This document shows, piece by piece, positions 33,828-42,474 of a stretch of 64,000 bases of DNA; position 1 is the first letter of the stretch, and every line of letters begins with the position of its first letter. The DNA lies in NCBI RefSeq assembly GCF_004791025.1, contig NZ_SRUO01000001.1:310001-374000 (forward strand), read 5' to 3'. The position numbers and the translations under genes were made by a program. The notes below the pieces were generated by a model. The model saw nothing but the letters and a program-made list of their open reading frames with translations, had not been told where the DNA came from and searched no databases. The stretch comes from Mesorhizobium sp. M4B.F.Ca.ET.203.01.1.1. Lineage in GTDB: Bacteria > Pseudomonadota > Alphaproteobacteria > Rhizobiales > Rhizobiaceae.

Positions 33828-33941
33828 TTCACCTCCCCCTCCATGGGGAAGGTCGCGGCGAAGCCGCGGGTGGGGGTGGCTGGCACGGACCGCCACCCCG
33901 ACGCTGCGCGTTTACCCTCCCCACAAGGGGGAGGGTAAAGC
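33828..33941. repeat. GC-rich palindromic intergenic repeat (copy C)
   Basis: The segment between ydcS and ydcT holds several hairpin-forming blocks: CCTCCCCCTCCATGGGG-like sequence at the left, a CGCGGCGAAGCCGCG stem in the middle, and a 27-base palindromic block at 33912-33938 (TTACCCTCCCC...GGGTAA). That last block recurs as its exact reverse complement at 46703-46729, so this is a dispersed repeat family. Confidence 0.75.
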
Positions 33942-33942
33942 A

Positions 33943-35097
33943 TCACCGTCCGCCGATGACGCCGATATAGTCAGACACCCAGCGGTAATAGGGGACGCAC
34001 TGGTTGTTCTCGCTGGCGCATTTCGACACCGGCGTCTTCCAGAACTTGATCTTGTCGAAATTGTCGTAGCCGTTGGTCTTGCAGCCTTCGTCGCCGAGCA
34101 GTTCATTGCCCTTGCAGGCGGCGGGCACCACCGGCAGCGAGCCGAACCAGGCCGAGACATCGCCCTGGACCTTGGGCGACAGCGAGTGCTCGAGCCACAT
34201 ATAGGCGCAGTTCGGATGGGCGGCGTCGGCCTCCATCATGGTGGTGTCGGCCCAGCCGGTGACGCCTTCCTCCGGCACGGTCGAGGAGACCGGCTTCTTG
34301 GCGGCGACCAGCGTGTTGACCTGGTACGGCCACGAGCCCGAGGCGACGACGCCCTCGTTCTGGAAATCGTCGACCTGGATCGCGGCATCGTGCCAGTAGC
34401 GGCCGACCAGCGTGCGCTGGACGCGCAGCAGGTCGAGCGCCGCCTTGTACTGGTCCTCGGTCAGCTCGTAGGGATCCTTGATGCCGAGCTCCGGCTTGTG
34501 GAACATCAGGTAGTTGGCGGCGTCGGCGATGTGGATCGGACCGTCATAGGCCTGGACGCGGCCCTTGTTCGACTTGCCGTCGGGCAGGTTCATCTCCTCG
34601 AAGACGACGTTCCAGCTCTTGGGCGCTTCCTTGAAAACGTCGGTGTTGTACATCAGCACGTTCGGGCCCCACTGATAGGGAACGCCGTAGTGCACCTTGT
34701 CGACCGTGAACCAGGGGGCGTCCTTCAGCCGGTCGTCGACGCTCTTCCAGCTCGGCACGAGATCGGTGTTGATCGGCTGCACGCGCTTGCCGGCGACGAG
34801 GCGCAACGAAGCATCGCCCGACGCGGTGACGAGGTCGAAGCCGCCCTCGTTCATCAACGAGACCATCTCGTCCGACGTGTTGGCGGTCTTGACGTTGACC
34901 TTGCAGCCGCTCTCCTTCTCGAAGGAGGTGACCCAGTCATAGCCCTTGTCGGTTTCGCCGCGCTCGATGTAGCCCGGCCAGGCGACGATGTTGACCTCGC
35001 CCTCGCCCTTGCCGAGCTCCTTGACCTGGGCGACGGCCTGGCCGGAGAAGGTCAGCGCGACCGTCAATGCAGTGCACGACTTCAGGAATGAATTCAT
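33943..35097 (-). CDS. ydcS: ABC transporter substrate-binding protein, YdcS type
   Basis: A 384-residue periplasmic binding protein with a signal peptide (FLKSCTALTVALTFSGQAVA). Segments such as NIVAWPGYIERGETDKGYDW, KTANTSDEMVSLMNEGGFDL and DVSAWFGSLPVVP match E. coli YdcS closely. Two adjacent ATGs (35100 and 35097) follow GGGAGA; the second has the better spacing. It is first in the operon ydcS-T-U-V-patD. The ligand is inferred to be putrescine or a related amine from the downstream aldehyde dehydrogenase; E. coli YdcS itself has been linked to other roles too. Confidence 0.92.
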   Translation of the reverse strand: MNSFLKSCTALTVALTFSGQAVAQVKELGKGEGEVNIVAWPGYIERGETDKGYDWVTSFEKESGCKVNVKTANTSDEMVSLMNEGGFDLVTASGDASLRLVAGKRVQPINTDLVPSWKSVDDRLKDAPWFTVDKVHYGVPYQWGPNVLMYNTDVFKEAPKSWNVVFEEMNLPDGKSNKGRVQAYDGPIHIADAANYLMFHKPELGIKDPYELTEDQYKAALDLLRVQRTLVGRYWHDAAIQVDDFQNEGVVASGSWPYQVNTLVAAKKPVSSTVPEEGVTGWADTTMMEADAAHPNCAYMWLEHSLSPKVQGDVSAWFGSLPVVPAACKGNELLGDEGCKTNGYDNFDKIKFWKTPVSKCASENNQCVPYYRWVSDYIGVIGGR

Positions 35098-35282
35098 CAT
35101 CGATCTCCCATTTTGGCGCATGTCTCCGATAAGATCATGCTCACCCTCAAAACATTGAAGCGTCCACCGACCAGGAAAATGGGCGGCGCTCCAAGGGGCC
35201 GCACTCTGCGGCGGCTTTGGTTCCCTAACCGGAGGTTGCTGCGAAATTCCCGGTTTCGCAAATTCATTTATCAGAAAGCCGA

Positions 35283-35299
35283 TATCGGTTTTTCCGATA
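35283..35299. promoter_or_regulatory. LysR-type operator upstream of ydcS
   Basis: TATCGG-TTTTT-CCGATA is a perfect inverted repeat at 35283-35299; its core ATC-N9-GAT fits the T-N11-A LysR consensus. Flanking ATTTATC/GATAAAT extends the dyad imperfectly. It lies in the 217-base gap between the LysR stop codon and ydcS, where the operon promoter is expected. Confidence 0.6.
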
Positions 35300-35317
35300 G
35301 ATAAATGCGCGAGCTTG

Positions 35318-36229
35318 TCAGGGGCGCTGGCGGACCATACGCTGCGACTGGGCAAGGCCGATGAAGTCGCGCGCGGCCTGCGGCAGGCTGGAGCCGCGGC
35401 GCCAGACCATGCCGACCTGGACCACCGGCAAGGCGCCGGAAATATCGCGCGATTCGATGCGGTCGCCTTCCAGCGACCATGGCCGGTAGACGAGGTCGGG
35501 CAACAGCGCCACGCCGGCGCCGGTGGCGACGAGGCTGCGCACCGCCTCGACCGAGCGGGTGCGGAAGGCGACATGCGGCCTGGCGCCGAGCGCCGCGAGC
35601 AGCTTGCCGGTGTTCTCCTCGATCTCGTCGACGGTCAGCATGATCAGCGGCTCCGACACGATGTCGCTGAGATCGATGATGTCGGCGCTGGCGAGTTTGT
35701 GGCTGAGCGGCACCCACAGGCGATAGGCCGAGACCTCGAGGATTTCCGACTGCAGCGCGGTGCGGTCGCGCAGGTTCGAGGTGACCATGACGGCGATATC
35801 GAGCTTGCCGCCGATCAAAAGGTGCTCGAGATAGTCGCCATTGTCCTCGATGGCCGAGACCTCGACACCGGGATAGGCACGACGGTAGCGGGCGAGAAGA
35901 TCGGACAGCACATAGCCGGCGACCAGCGAGGTGACGCCGAGCTGGAGGCGGCCGCCGGCCACCAATTGGTCGCCGAAGAAGGCGCGGCGGGCGTCCGACA
36001 CATCGGCGAGGATCTTGGTCGCGTGGCGCAGGAACTGGTGGCCTTTGTGGGTGATGTTGAGGCCGCGCGGATGGCGCTCGAACAGTTCGACGCCGAGGTC
36101 GCTTTCCAGTTCCTTGATCGCCTCGGTGACCGAGGATTGGGAGATGGAGAGGTTCTGAGCGGCGCCGGACACGGTGCCCTGCTCGGCGACGGCGACGAAG
36201 AACTGCAGCTGGCGGATGGTGAAAGCCAT
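35318..36229 (-). CDS. LysR-type transcriptional regulator of the ydc operon
   Basis: A 303-residue LysR protein (MAFTIRQLQFFVAVAEQGTVSGAAQNLSISQSSVTEAIKELESDLG as winged helix, then the two-lobed effector domain). The ATG at 36229 gives the standard N-terminus; a GTG at 36244 would add five residues. No strong Shine-Dalgarno is visible for either. It is codirectional with and directly upstream of ydcS. In E. coli the equivalent operon is beside a MocR regulator (YdcR), so here a different regulator family has taken that place. Confidence 0.88.
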   Translation of the reverse strand: MAFTIRQLQFFVAVAEQGTVSGAAQNLSISQSSVTEAIKELESDLGVELFERHPRGLNITHKGHQFLRHATKILADVSDARRAFFGDQLVAGGRLQLGVTSLVAGYVLSDLLARYRRAYPGVEVSAIEDNGDYLEHLLIGGKLDIAVMVTSNLRDRTALQSEILEVSAYRLWVPLSHKLASADIIDLSDIVSEPLIMLTVDEIEENTGKLLAALGARPHVAFRTRSVEAVRSLVATGAGVALLPDLVYRPWSLEGDRIESRDISGALPVVQVGMVWRRGSSLPQAARDFIGLAQSQRMVRQRP

Positions 36230-36303
36230 GGCGGGACTAAACACTGGCGCAGGGCGGAAGGAAAGCGGGCCACTTGGCGGCCCACAACATCGCTGTCCCG
36301 GTC

Positions 36304-37077
36304 TTAGCTGTCGTCGCCACCGGCTATGCTGATCCGCCCGCCGGCCGCGGCGAGCGCGGCGGCGATGTCGCGCGGCGGCGGCAGGTCGGTGGCGAGTTCG
36401 GAAAAGCCGTCGAAGCCGCAGACCCGGACCAGACCCTGGCGGCCGAACTTGCTTTGATCGGTGACCACCACAGAGCGCTGGCCGCGCGACAGCACCATGC
36501 GGGCGAACTCCGCCTCTTCCAGATCGTAGTCCATCAGGCCGGCAATGGCGTCGACCGCGCCGATGGAGATCACCGCGTGGCTGACGGAGAAGCGGCTGAC
36601 GAAGTCGATGGCCGAGACGCCGAAGGCGGCGCCGGAATCGCTGCGCAACTCGCCGCCGGCCATGTAGACCTTGTTGCCGTTGACGGTGGCGAGCGTGCGG
36701 GCGATGTCCGACGAATTGGTGACGACGGTGAGCCGCCGGTGGCCGAGCAACTCGCGGGCGAGGAACGAGGTGGTCGTGCCGGTATCGAGCATGACCGACT
36801 CGCCGTCGCGGATGGTGGCTGCGACCATGCGGGCGATGGCGCGCTTGGCGTCTGCATTCTCGCGCATGCGCCGCTCGAACGGCGCTTCGCCCGCCATTGC
36901 CGGCAGACTGACGGCGCCGTGCATCTTCAGGATCGAGCCGTCATTGGTGAGCGGCTTGACGTCGCGGCGCACGGTCTCCAGCGAGACTCCCAGCCGGTCG
37001 GCCAGGCTGGCGATGGTGATGGTGCCCTCCTCGTTGAGGAGCCGCAAAATCTCGCCATGCCGTTTCGAATGGATCAT
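36304..37077 (-). CDS. DeoR family transcriptional regulator
   Basis: A 257-residue DeoR/GlpR-type repressor. Residues 1-55 are the DeoR HTH (MIHSKRHGEILRLLNEEGTITIASLADRLGVSLETVRRDVKPL); the remainder is the sugar-phosphate isomerase-like sensor domain with DTGTTTSFLARELL. The ATG at 37077 is preceded by GGAAG. These repressors usually respond to phosphorylated intermediates, which fits control of the divergent kinase gene at 37481. Confidence 0.88.
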   Translation of the reverse strand: MIHSKRHGEILRLLNEEGTITIASLADRLGVSLETVRRDVKPLTNDGSILKMHGAVSLPAMAGEAPFERRMRENADAKRAIARMVAATIRDGESVMLDTGTTTSFLARELLGHRRLTVVTNSSDIARTLATVNGNKVYMAGGELRSDSGAAFGVSAIDFVSRFSVSHAVISIGAVDAIAGLMDYDLEEAEFARMVLSRGQRSVVVTDQSKFGRQGLVRVCGFDGFSELATDLPPPRDIAAALAAAGGRISIAGGDDS

Positions 37078-37480
37078 ACGGGCTTCCAGGATTTTGACCG
37101 ATTCTAAGGCAATCCTGCCGTTTTTAAAGGAAGCGCTTATACTTTCGGGCAAAACACCCAAAAAAAGTCACGGCTTTTGATTGACAGCCGACCAACACTG
37201 GCGTGAGATCGAAGAAAGGTGACAGGCTCGAAAGCGCCACGGGAAGGTGATGGCGGAGCCGCAATTCACGGACCAGATCGCCCGGAACGGGCCTGGTGCA
37301 AGGAATTTTCAGATCCGCGGGGGCGGATGCCGGGATCACAAACCTGGCCAAGGGGCTCGTCGGTGCGGTGCGGGATACCGGTCCTGGCGTCCCGCACCGA
37401 CGAGATTTTCCCACTCCCCTCCGCCGTCGCCGCCCTGTCCGTGGCGCTTTGTCGAAGCTCAGCCTAACCAGGGATAGACC
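37078..37480. other. divergent intergenic region with long-loop inverted repeat
   Basis: This 403-base gap separates the DeoR gene from the kinase-flavoprotein operon. The first 100 bases are AT-richer and should carry the promoters. At 37356-37368 CTCGTCGGTGCGG is complementary to 37392-37404, giving a 13-bp stem with a 23-base loop, followed by ATTTTCC; this could be an attenuator in the leader of the kinase operon or a repressor site. I could not match it to a known riboswitch. No convincing small gene is seen. Confidence 0.5.
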
Positions 37481-38368
37481 GTGACCGTCGAAGACCGCAT
37501 CCGCGCCCTGCCCTGCTGGACCGGCACGATCGAGATTGAGCCGCTGCCGGGCGGCCTGAGCAACGCCAACTACCTGGTCCAGGACGCGGCCGGACGGCAT
37601 GTGGTGCGCTTCGGCCAGGATTTTCCGTTCCACCACGTCTTTCGCGAGCGCGAGGTGATGACCTCGCGCGCGGCGCATGCCGCGGGCTTCGCGCCGGCCG
37701 TCCGCTATGCCGAGCCGGGCATCATGGTGACGCAGTATCTCGGCGCCAGGACCTATACCGCCGAGGACGTGCGCGCCAACATCGGCCGCGTCGCCGCCCT
37801 GATGCGCGGCTTCCACCGCGAAATGCCCAATCACGTCTCCGGCGCCGGTTTCATGTTCTGGGTGTTCCACGTCATCCGCGACTATGCGCGCACGCTGGAT
37901 GAAGGCGGCAGCCGCAAGCGGGACGAATTGCCCCGCTACCTGACGCTCGCCGATGAACTGGAACGCGCGCAAAAACTGCTGCCGATCGTCTTCGGCCACA
38001 ACGATCTTTTGCCGGCCAATATTCTCGACGACGGCAACAGGCTGTGGCTGATCGACTTCGAATATGCGGGCTTCAACACGGCGATGTTCGACCTTGCCGG
38101 CTCGGCCTCCAACGCCGGCCTGAGCGACGAGGAATCCTTCGCCCTGCTCACCGCCTATTTCATGAAGGAGCCCGACGATGCCATCCGCCGCTCGCATGCG
38201 GCGATGCAATGCGCCTCGCTGCTGCGCGAGGCGATGTGGAGCATGGTCTCCGAACTCTATCTCGACGCGCCCGGCATCGACTACGTCGCCTACACCGAGG
38301 AGAACCTGACGCGGCTCGACGCGGCGCTGGACCACTACCAAACCAAATACGGAAGGCTGAGCCCATGA
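37481..38368 (+). CDS. choline/ethanolamine kinase-like phosphotransferase
   Basis: A 295-residue small-molecule kinase of the APH/choline-kinase fold. The nucleotide-binding N-lobe begins PLPGGLSNANYLV; the catalytic loop is FGHNDLLPANIL (Asp plus Asn) and the metal motif is LIDFEYAG. The GTG start at 37481 has an AGGGATAG-like site upstream. The stop overlaps the next ATG (ATGA), so it is translationally coupled to the flavoprotein. It should phosphorylate an amino alcohol or related compound. Control by the adjacent DeoR protein is plausible. Confidence 0.85.
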   Translation: MTVEDRIRALPCWTGTIEIEPLPGGLSNANYLVQDAAGRHVVRFGQDFPFHHVFREREVMTSRAAHAAGFAPAVRYAEPGIMVTQYLGARTYTAEDVRANIGRVAALMRGFHREMPNHVSGAGFMFWVFHVIRDYARTLDEGGSRKRDELPRYLTLADELERAQKLLPIVFGHNDLLPANILDDGNRLWLIDFEYAGFNTAMFDLAGSASNAGLSDEESFALLTAYFMKEPDDAIRRSHAAMQCASLLREAMWSMVSELYLDAPGIDYVAYTEENLTRLDAALDHYQTKYGRLSP

Positions 38369-40806
38369 CCTTGCCCAGCCAGGCCGGGATCGTCGTCATC
38401 GGCGGCGGCATCATCGGCTGCTCGACGGCCTATCATCTGGCGCGCGACCACAAGGCCGATGTCGTGCTCCTGGAGCAGGGCAAGCTGACCTCGGGCTCGA
38501 CCTGGCACGCGGCCGGGCTGGTCGGCCAGCTGCGTTCGTCGGCCTCGATCACGCGCGTGCTGAAATACTCCGTCGAGCTCTACAAGGGGCTGGAGGCAGA
38601 GACCGGGCTCGCCACCGGCTGGAAGATGACCGGGTGCCTCAGGCTGGCCACCAATGCCGACCGCTGGACCGAGTTCAGGCGGCTGGCGACGACGGCGAAA
38701 AGCTTCGGCATGGATATGCAATTGCTGTCGCCGGACGAGGTGAAAAAGATGTGGCCGCTGATGGAGACCGGCGACCTCGTCGGCGCCTCCTGGCTGCCGA
38801 CCGACGGCCAGGCGAGCCCCTCCGACATCACCCAGTCGCTGGCCAAGGGCGCGCGCATGCATGGCGCCAAACTGTTCGAGGAGGTGCGCGTCACCGGCTT
38901 CGCGATGAAGGACGGCCGCATCACCGCGGTGAAGACCGACAAGGGCGACATCGCCTGCGACAAGGTGGTGAACTGCGCCGGGCAATGGGCCCGCCAGGTC
39001 GGCGCGATGGCCGGCATCAACGTGCCGCTGCAGCCGGTCAAGCACCAGTACATCATCACCGAGAAGATCGACGGGCTGGCGACCGACGCGCCGACGATCC
39101 GCGACCCCGACCGCCGCACCTATTTCAAAGAAGAGGTCGGCGGGCTGGTGATGGGCGGCTATGAGCCGAACCCGCAAGCCTGGACGACGGGCGACGTTCC
39201 CAACGACTGGGAATTCCGGCTGTTCGACGACGACTACGATCATTTCGAGCAGCACATGGCGCAGGCGATCGCGCGAGTTCCAGCCTTGGAAACCGTCGGC
39301 GTCAAGCAGATGATCAACGGGCCGGAAAGTTTTACGCCGGACGGCAATTTCATCCTCGGCGTGGCACCCGAATGCGCCAACATGTTCGTCGGCGCCGGCT
39401 TCAACGCCTTCGGCATCGCGTCTGGCGGCGGCGCCGGCTGGGTACTGGCGCAATGGGTGGTCGACGGCGAGGCGCCGCTCGACCTCTGGGTGGTCGACAT
39501 CAGGCGTTTTTCCAACCTGCATCGCGACCGGCAATGGGTCTGCGACCGCACGCTGGAGGCCTATGGCAAGCACTACACGATCGGCTTCCCGCATGAGGAA
39601 TATCTCTCCGGCCGGCCGCGTATCGTGTCGCCGCTCTATGAACGGCTGGGCGGGCACCGCGCCGTGTTCGGCTCGAAGCTCGGCTGGGAGCGGCCGAACT
39701 GGTTCGCGCCCGACGGCGTAGAGCCCGAGGACGTCTATTCGATGGGCCGGCAGAACTGGTTCCAGGCAGTCGGCGAGGAACATCGGCATGTGCGCGAGAA
39801 GGTCGGCATCTTCGATCAGTCGTCCTTCGCCAAATACGAGATGACCGGCGCGGATGCCTTGAAAGCGCTCGACTGGATCTGCGCCAACGACGTCAACAAG
39901 CCGGTCGGCCGGCTGACCTATACGCAGCTTCTCAACACGCGCGGCGGCATCGAAGCTGACCTGACCGTGTCGCGGCTCGGCGAGGACAGGTTCTACATCG
40001 TCACCGGCACCGGCTTCCGCACGCACGATCTGTCGTGGATCGAGGACCATGTCGGCAAGGGGCTCGACGTGGCGCTGAATGATGTCACGGAGGATTTCGG
40101 CACGCTGACGCTGATGGGGCCGCGCGCCCGCGACGTGCTGTCGGCAGTGACGGACGCGGATGTCTCCAACACCGCCTTCCCGTTCGGCCATGCGCGCGAG
40201 ATCCAGATCGCCGGCCATACGGTGAAGGCGCTGCGCGTCACCTATGTCGGCGAGCTCGGCTGGGAACTGCATGTGCCGATCGCGGCGACCGGCGAGGTGT
40301 TCGACGCGCTGATGACGGCGGGCGAGGCGCACGGCATCCGCCCGATCGGCTACCGGGCGCTGGAATCGCTGCGGCTGGAGAAAGGCTACCGCGCCTGGGG
40401 TTCCGACATCACGCCCAACGACACGCCGCAGGAGGCTGGCCTCGGCTGGGCGGTGAAGCTTCGCAAGAACACCGACTTCGTCGGCCGAAGGGCACTCGAG
40501 AACGCCGCCGGCGAGGCGCTGAAGAAACGCTTTGCCGGCTTTACTGTCGACGACCCCGCGATCGTGCTGGTCGGACGCGAGACCATCCTGCGCAATGGCG
40601 AGCCGGTCGGCTACCTCACCAGCGGCGGCTATGGCTACACGCTGGGCAAGAACATCGGCTACGGCTATGTGCGCAACGCGGCCGGCGTCGGCGACGATTT
40701 TCTCGCTTCCGGCGACTATGAGCTGGTGGTGGCGATGGAGCGGACGCCGGCAAAGATCCATCTCGAGCCGATGTACGATCCGGCCGGGGAAAAAATCAAA
40801 GCCTAG
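38365..40806 (+). CDS. dimethylglycine/sarcosine dehydrogenase-like flavoprotein with GcvT domain
   Basis: An 813-residue two-part enzyme. Residues 1-400 form a DAO-type FAD domain: GIVVIGGGIIGCSTAYHLA for the dinucleotide fold and GSTWHAAGL, whose His is the site of covalent FAD in dimethylglycine dehydrogenase. An FAO-type linker follows, then a GcvT-like folate-binding domain and C-terminal barrel (about 430-813) with DQSSFAKYEMTG and YVGELGWELHVPI. Such enzymes oxidatively demethylate N-methyl amino acids and pass the carbon to tetrahydrofolate. Translational coupling to a choline-kinase-like protein is unusual and suggests an unusual substrate. Confidence 0.88.
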   Translation: MTLPSQAGIVVIGGGIIGCSTAYHLARDHKADVVLLEQGKLTSGSTWHAAGLVGQLRSSASITRVLKYSVELYKGLEAETGLATGWKMTGCLRLATNADRWTEFRRLATTAKSFGMDMQLLSPDEVKKMWPLMETGDLVGASWLPTDGQASPSDITQSLAKGARMHGAKLFEEVRVTGFAMKDGRITAVKTDKGDIACDKVVNCAGQWARQVGAMAGINVPLQPVKHQYIITEKIDGLATDAPTIRDPDRRTYFKEEVGGLVMGGYEPNPQAWTTGDVPNDWEFRLFDDDYDHFEQHMAQAIARVPALETVGVKQMINGPESFTPDGNFILGVAPECANMFVGAGFNAFGIASGGGAGWVLAQWVVDGEAPLDLWVVDIRRFSNLHRDRQWVCDRTLEAYGKHYTIGFPHEEYLSGRPRIVSPLYERLGGHRAVFGSKLGWERPNWFAPDGVEPEDVYSMGRQNWFQAVGEEHRHVREKVGIFDQSSFAKYEMTGADALKALDWICANDVNKPVGRLTYTQLLNTRGGIEADLTVSRLGEDRFYIVTGTGFRTHDLSWIEDHVGKGLDVALNDVTEDFGTLTLMGPRARDVLSAVTDADVSNTAFPFGHAREIQIAGHTVKALRVTYVGELGWELHVPIAATGEVFDALMTAGEAHGIRPIGYRALESLRLEKGYRAWGSDITPNDTPQEAGLGWAVKLRKNTDFVGRRALENAAGEALKKRFAGFTVDDPAIVLVGRETILRNGEPVGYLTSGGYGYTLGKNIGYGYVRNAAGVGDDFLASGDYELVVAMERTPAKIHLEPMYDPAGEKIKA

Positions 40807-40810
40807 GGCC

Positions 40811-41443
40811 TCAGATCACGCGCAGGACCAGGCCGCGGCTGGGCACGGTGTCGGCCTCGCCGGGCATTGAGACATAGGGCGCGGTCTCTTCGACGCGGAC
40901 GACCGTGCGCCCTGCCTCGAGCGCGGCGACGCGCTCAGCAAAGCCGGCCTCCCACAGCGTGTTCTTGACCGTGAGCACGATCACCCCGCCCGGCCGGCAG
41001 ATGCGGATCAACTCGTCCAGACCCTCGGCGCCGACATGGCCTGAAGTGAAGACGCCTGCCGAGACGATGCCGGCATAGGCATTGTCCGCGAAGGGCAATG
41101 GCCCACCCATCGCCAGGCAGTGAAGCGCCGTGTAGACGCCTTTGGCGGCAGCCTTGTCCAGCATGCCTTGCGAAATATCGAGCGCCTCGACCTTGGGATA
41201 GCCGGTGATGGCGAGCCATTCGCCGATCAGGCCGGTGCCGGCGCCGGCATCCAGCAGCGGCGCGGCGCCGCGCGGCAGATGGCGGGCGATCAGCGCCAGA
41301 CAGATCGTCGGATGGCGGTAACCGGCCGCCGACATGTCGGCGTCGTAGGTCTCGGACCAGCGGTCGTAAAGCGCTGCCACCTCTTCCGGCCGCTTCGCCG
41401 CGTAGGCCGCGGTGAGCGGTCCAAGATGCTTGCTGTCTGCCAT
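40811..41443 (-). CDS. class I SAM-dependent methyltransferase
   Basis: A 210-residue methyltransferase from the ATG at 41443 (MADSKHLGPLTAAYAAKRPEEVAALYDRWSETYDADM). Motif I is PLLDAGAGTGLIGEWL and the acidic loop EALDISQGML; motif post-I ICRPGGVIVLTVKN is clear. The N-terminal YDxWSxTYDxDM pattern is found in WBSCR27-like proteins. The substrate is unknown. It converges on the flavoprotein gene with almost no gap and is divergent from the second kinase. Confidence 0.85.
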   Translation of the reverse strand: MADSKHLGPLTAAYAAKRPEEVAALYDRWSETYDADMSAAGYRHPTICLALIARHLPRGAAPLLDAGAGTGLIGEWLAITGYPKVEALDISQGMLDKAAAKGVYTALHCLAMGGPLPFADNAYAGIVSAGVFTSGHVGAEGLDELIRICRPGGVIVLTVKNTLWEAGFAERVAALEAGRTVVRVEETAPYVSMPGEADTVPSRGLVLRVI

Positions 41444-41556
41444 CTTTCTGTTGCCGCCGCCTGATCGAGTCGACTTTGATCGGATGATAGCCAAATGGCG
41501 AAAATTGTGGAACCGTTCCTCCATAAACAAGGTGAGAAGGTAAACACGGGGGCATA

Positions 41557-42456
41557 ATGACGGACGAGGCACGCGCGGCATTGGCCGCGATTCCGGTGCT
41601 GGCGGGCTATCAGGGACCGCTGGAACGGCTCGGCGGCCTGACCAATCTCGTCTACAGGGCCGGCGATCTTTGCCTGCGCATCCCCGGCAAGGGCACCGAG
41701 GAGTATATCAACCGCGCCAATGAGGCGGTGGCGGCGCGCGAGGCGGCCAAGGCCGGGGTCAGCCCCGAGTTGCTGCATGCCGACGCCGGGACGGGCGTGC
41801 TGGTGAGCCGTTACGTCGCCGGCGCCGAAACGATGTCGCCGGAGAAGTTCAAGACGAGGGCCGGCAGCCCGGCACGCGCCGGCGAGGCCTTCCGCAAGCT
41901 GCATTCATCCGGCGCGGTGTTTCCCTTCCGCTTCGAGCTGTTTGCGATGATCGACGACTATCTCAAGGTGCTGTCGACCAAGAATGTGGCGCTGCCCGCC
42001 GGCTATCACGACGTGGTGCGCGAGGCCGACAGCGTGCGCGCGGCGCTTGCAACCCACCCCATTCCAATTGTCGCCTGCCACTGCGATCCGCTGTGCGAGA
42101 ATTTTCTCGATACCGGCGACAGGATGTGGATCGTCGACTGGGAATATTCGGGCATGAACGATCCGCTCTGGGACCTCGGCGATCTCTCCGTCGAAGGCAA
42201 GTTCGACGCCGCGCAGGACGAGGAATTGATGCTCGCCTATTTCGGCCGCGCGCCGAAGCCCGCCGAGCGCGGCCGCGTCGTCATCTACAAGGCGATGTGC
42301 GACCTTCTGTGGACGCTGTGGGGGCTGATCCAGCTCGCCAACAACAATCCGGTCGACGATTTCCGCGCCTATGCCGACGGCCGCTTCGCCCGCTGCAAGG
42401 CGTTGATGGAGACGGCGGAGTTCTCGCTGCACCTAGCGGCGATACGCAAGGGCTAG
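41557..42456 (+). CDS. second choline kinase-like phosphotransferase
   Basis: A 299-residue APH/choline-kinase fold protein related to the one at 37481. GGLTNLVYRAGDLCLRIPGKGTEEYINR is the nucleotide-binding lobe and matches choline kinases better than aminoglycoside kinases; the catalytic loop is ACHCDPLCENFL and the metal motif IVDWEYSGMNDPLWDLGDL. The ATG at 41557 gives the usual length. It is a stand-alone gene here but belongs to the same functional neighbourhood. Confidence 0.85.
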   Translation: MTDEARAALAAIPVLAGYQGPLERLGGLTNLVYRAGDLCLRIPGKGTEEYINRANEAVAAREAAKAGVSPELLHADAGTGVLVSRYVAGAETMSPEKFKTRAGSPARAGEAFRKLHSSGAVFPFRFELFAMIDDYLKVLSTKNVALPAGYHDVVREADSVRAALATHPIPIVACHCDPLCENFLDTGDRMWIVDWEYSGMNDPLWDLGDLSVEGKFDAAQDEELMLAYFGRAPKPAERGRVVIYKAMCDLLWTLWGLIQLANNNPVDDFRAYADGRFARCKALMETAEFSLHLAAIRKG

Positions 42457-42474
42457 CCGCCCGAACTGCGAGCC

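Noticed and set aside
37200..37480. Possible cobalamin or glycine riboswitch upstream of the kinase-flavoprotein operon
   Set aside because: GGTGATGG and GCCAC-like pieces occur, but the conserved cores and pairing order of either class are not present.
38044..38364. Extension of the flavoprotein into a longer N-terminal frame
   Set aside because: The upstream frame overlaps the kinase gene and has no homology; the ATG at 38365 with ATGA coupling and an immediate FAD motif is the true start.
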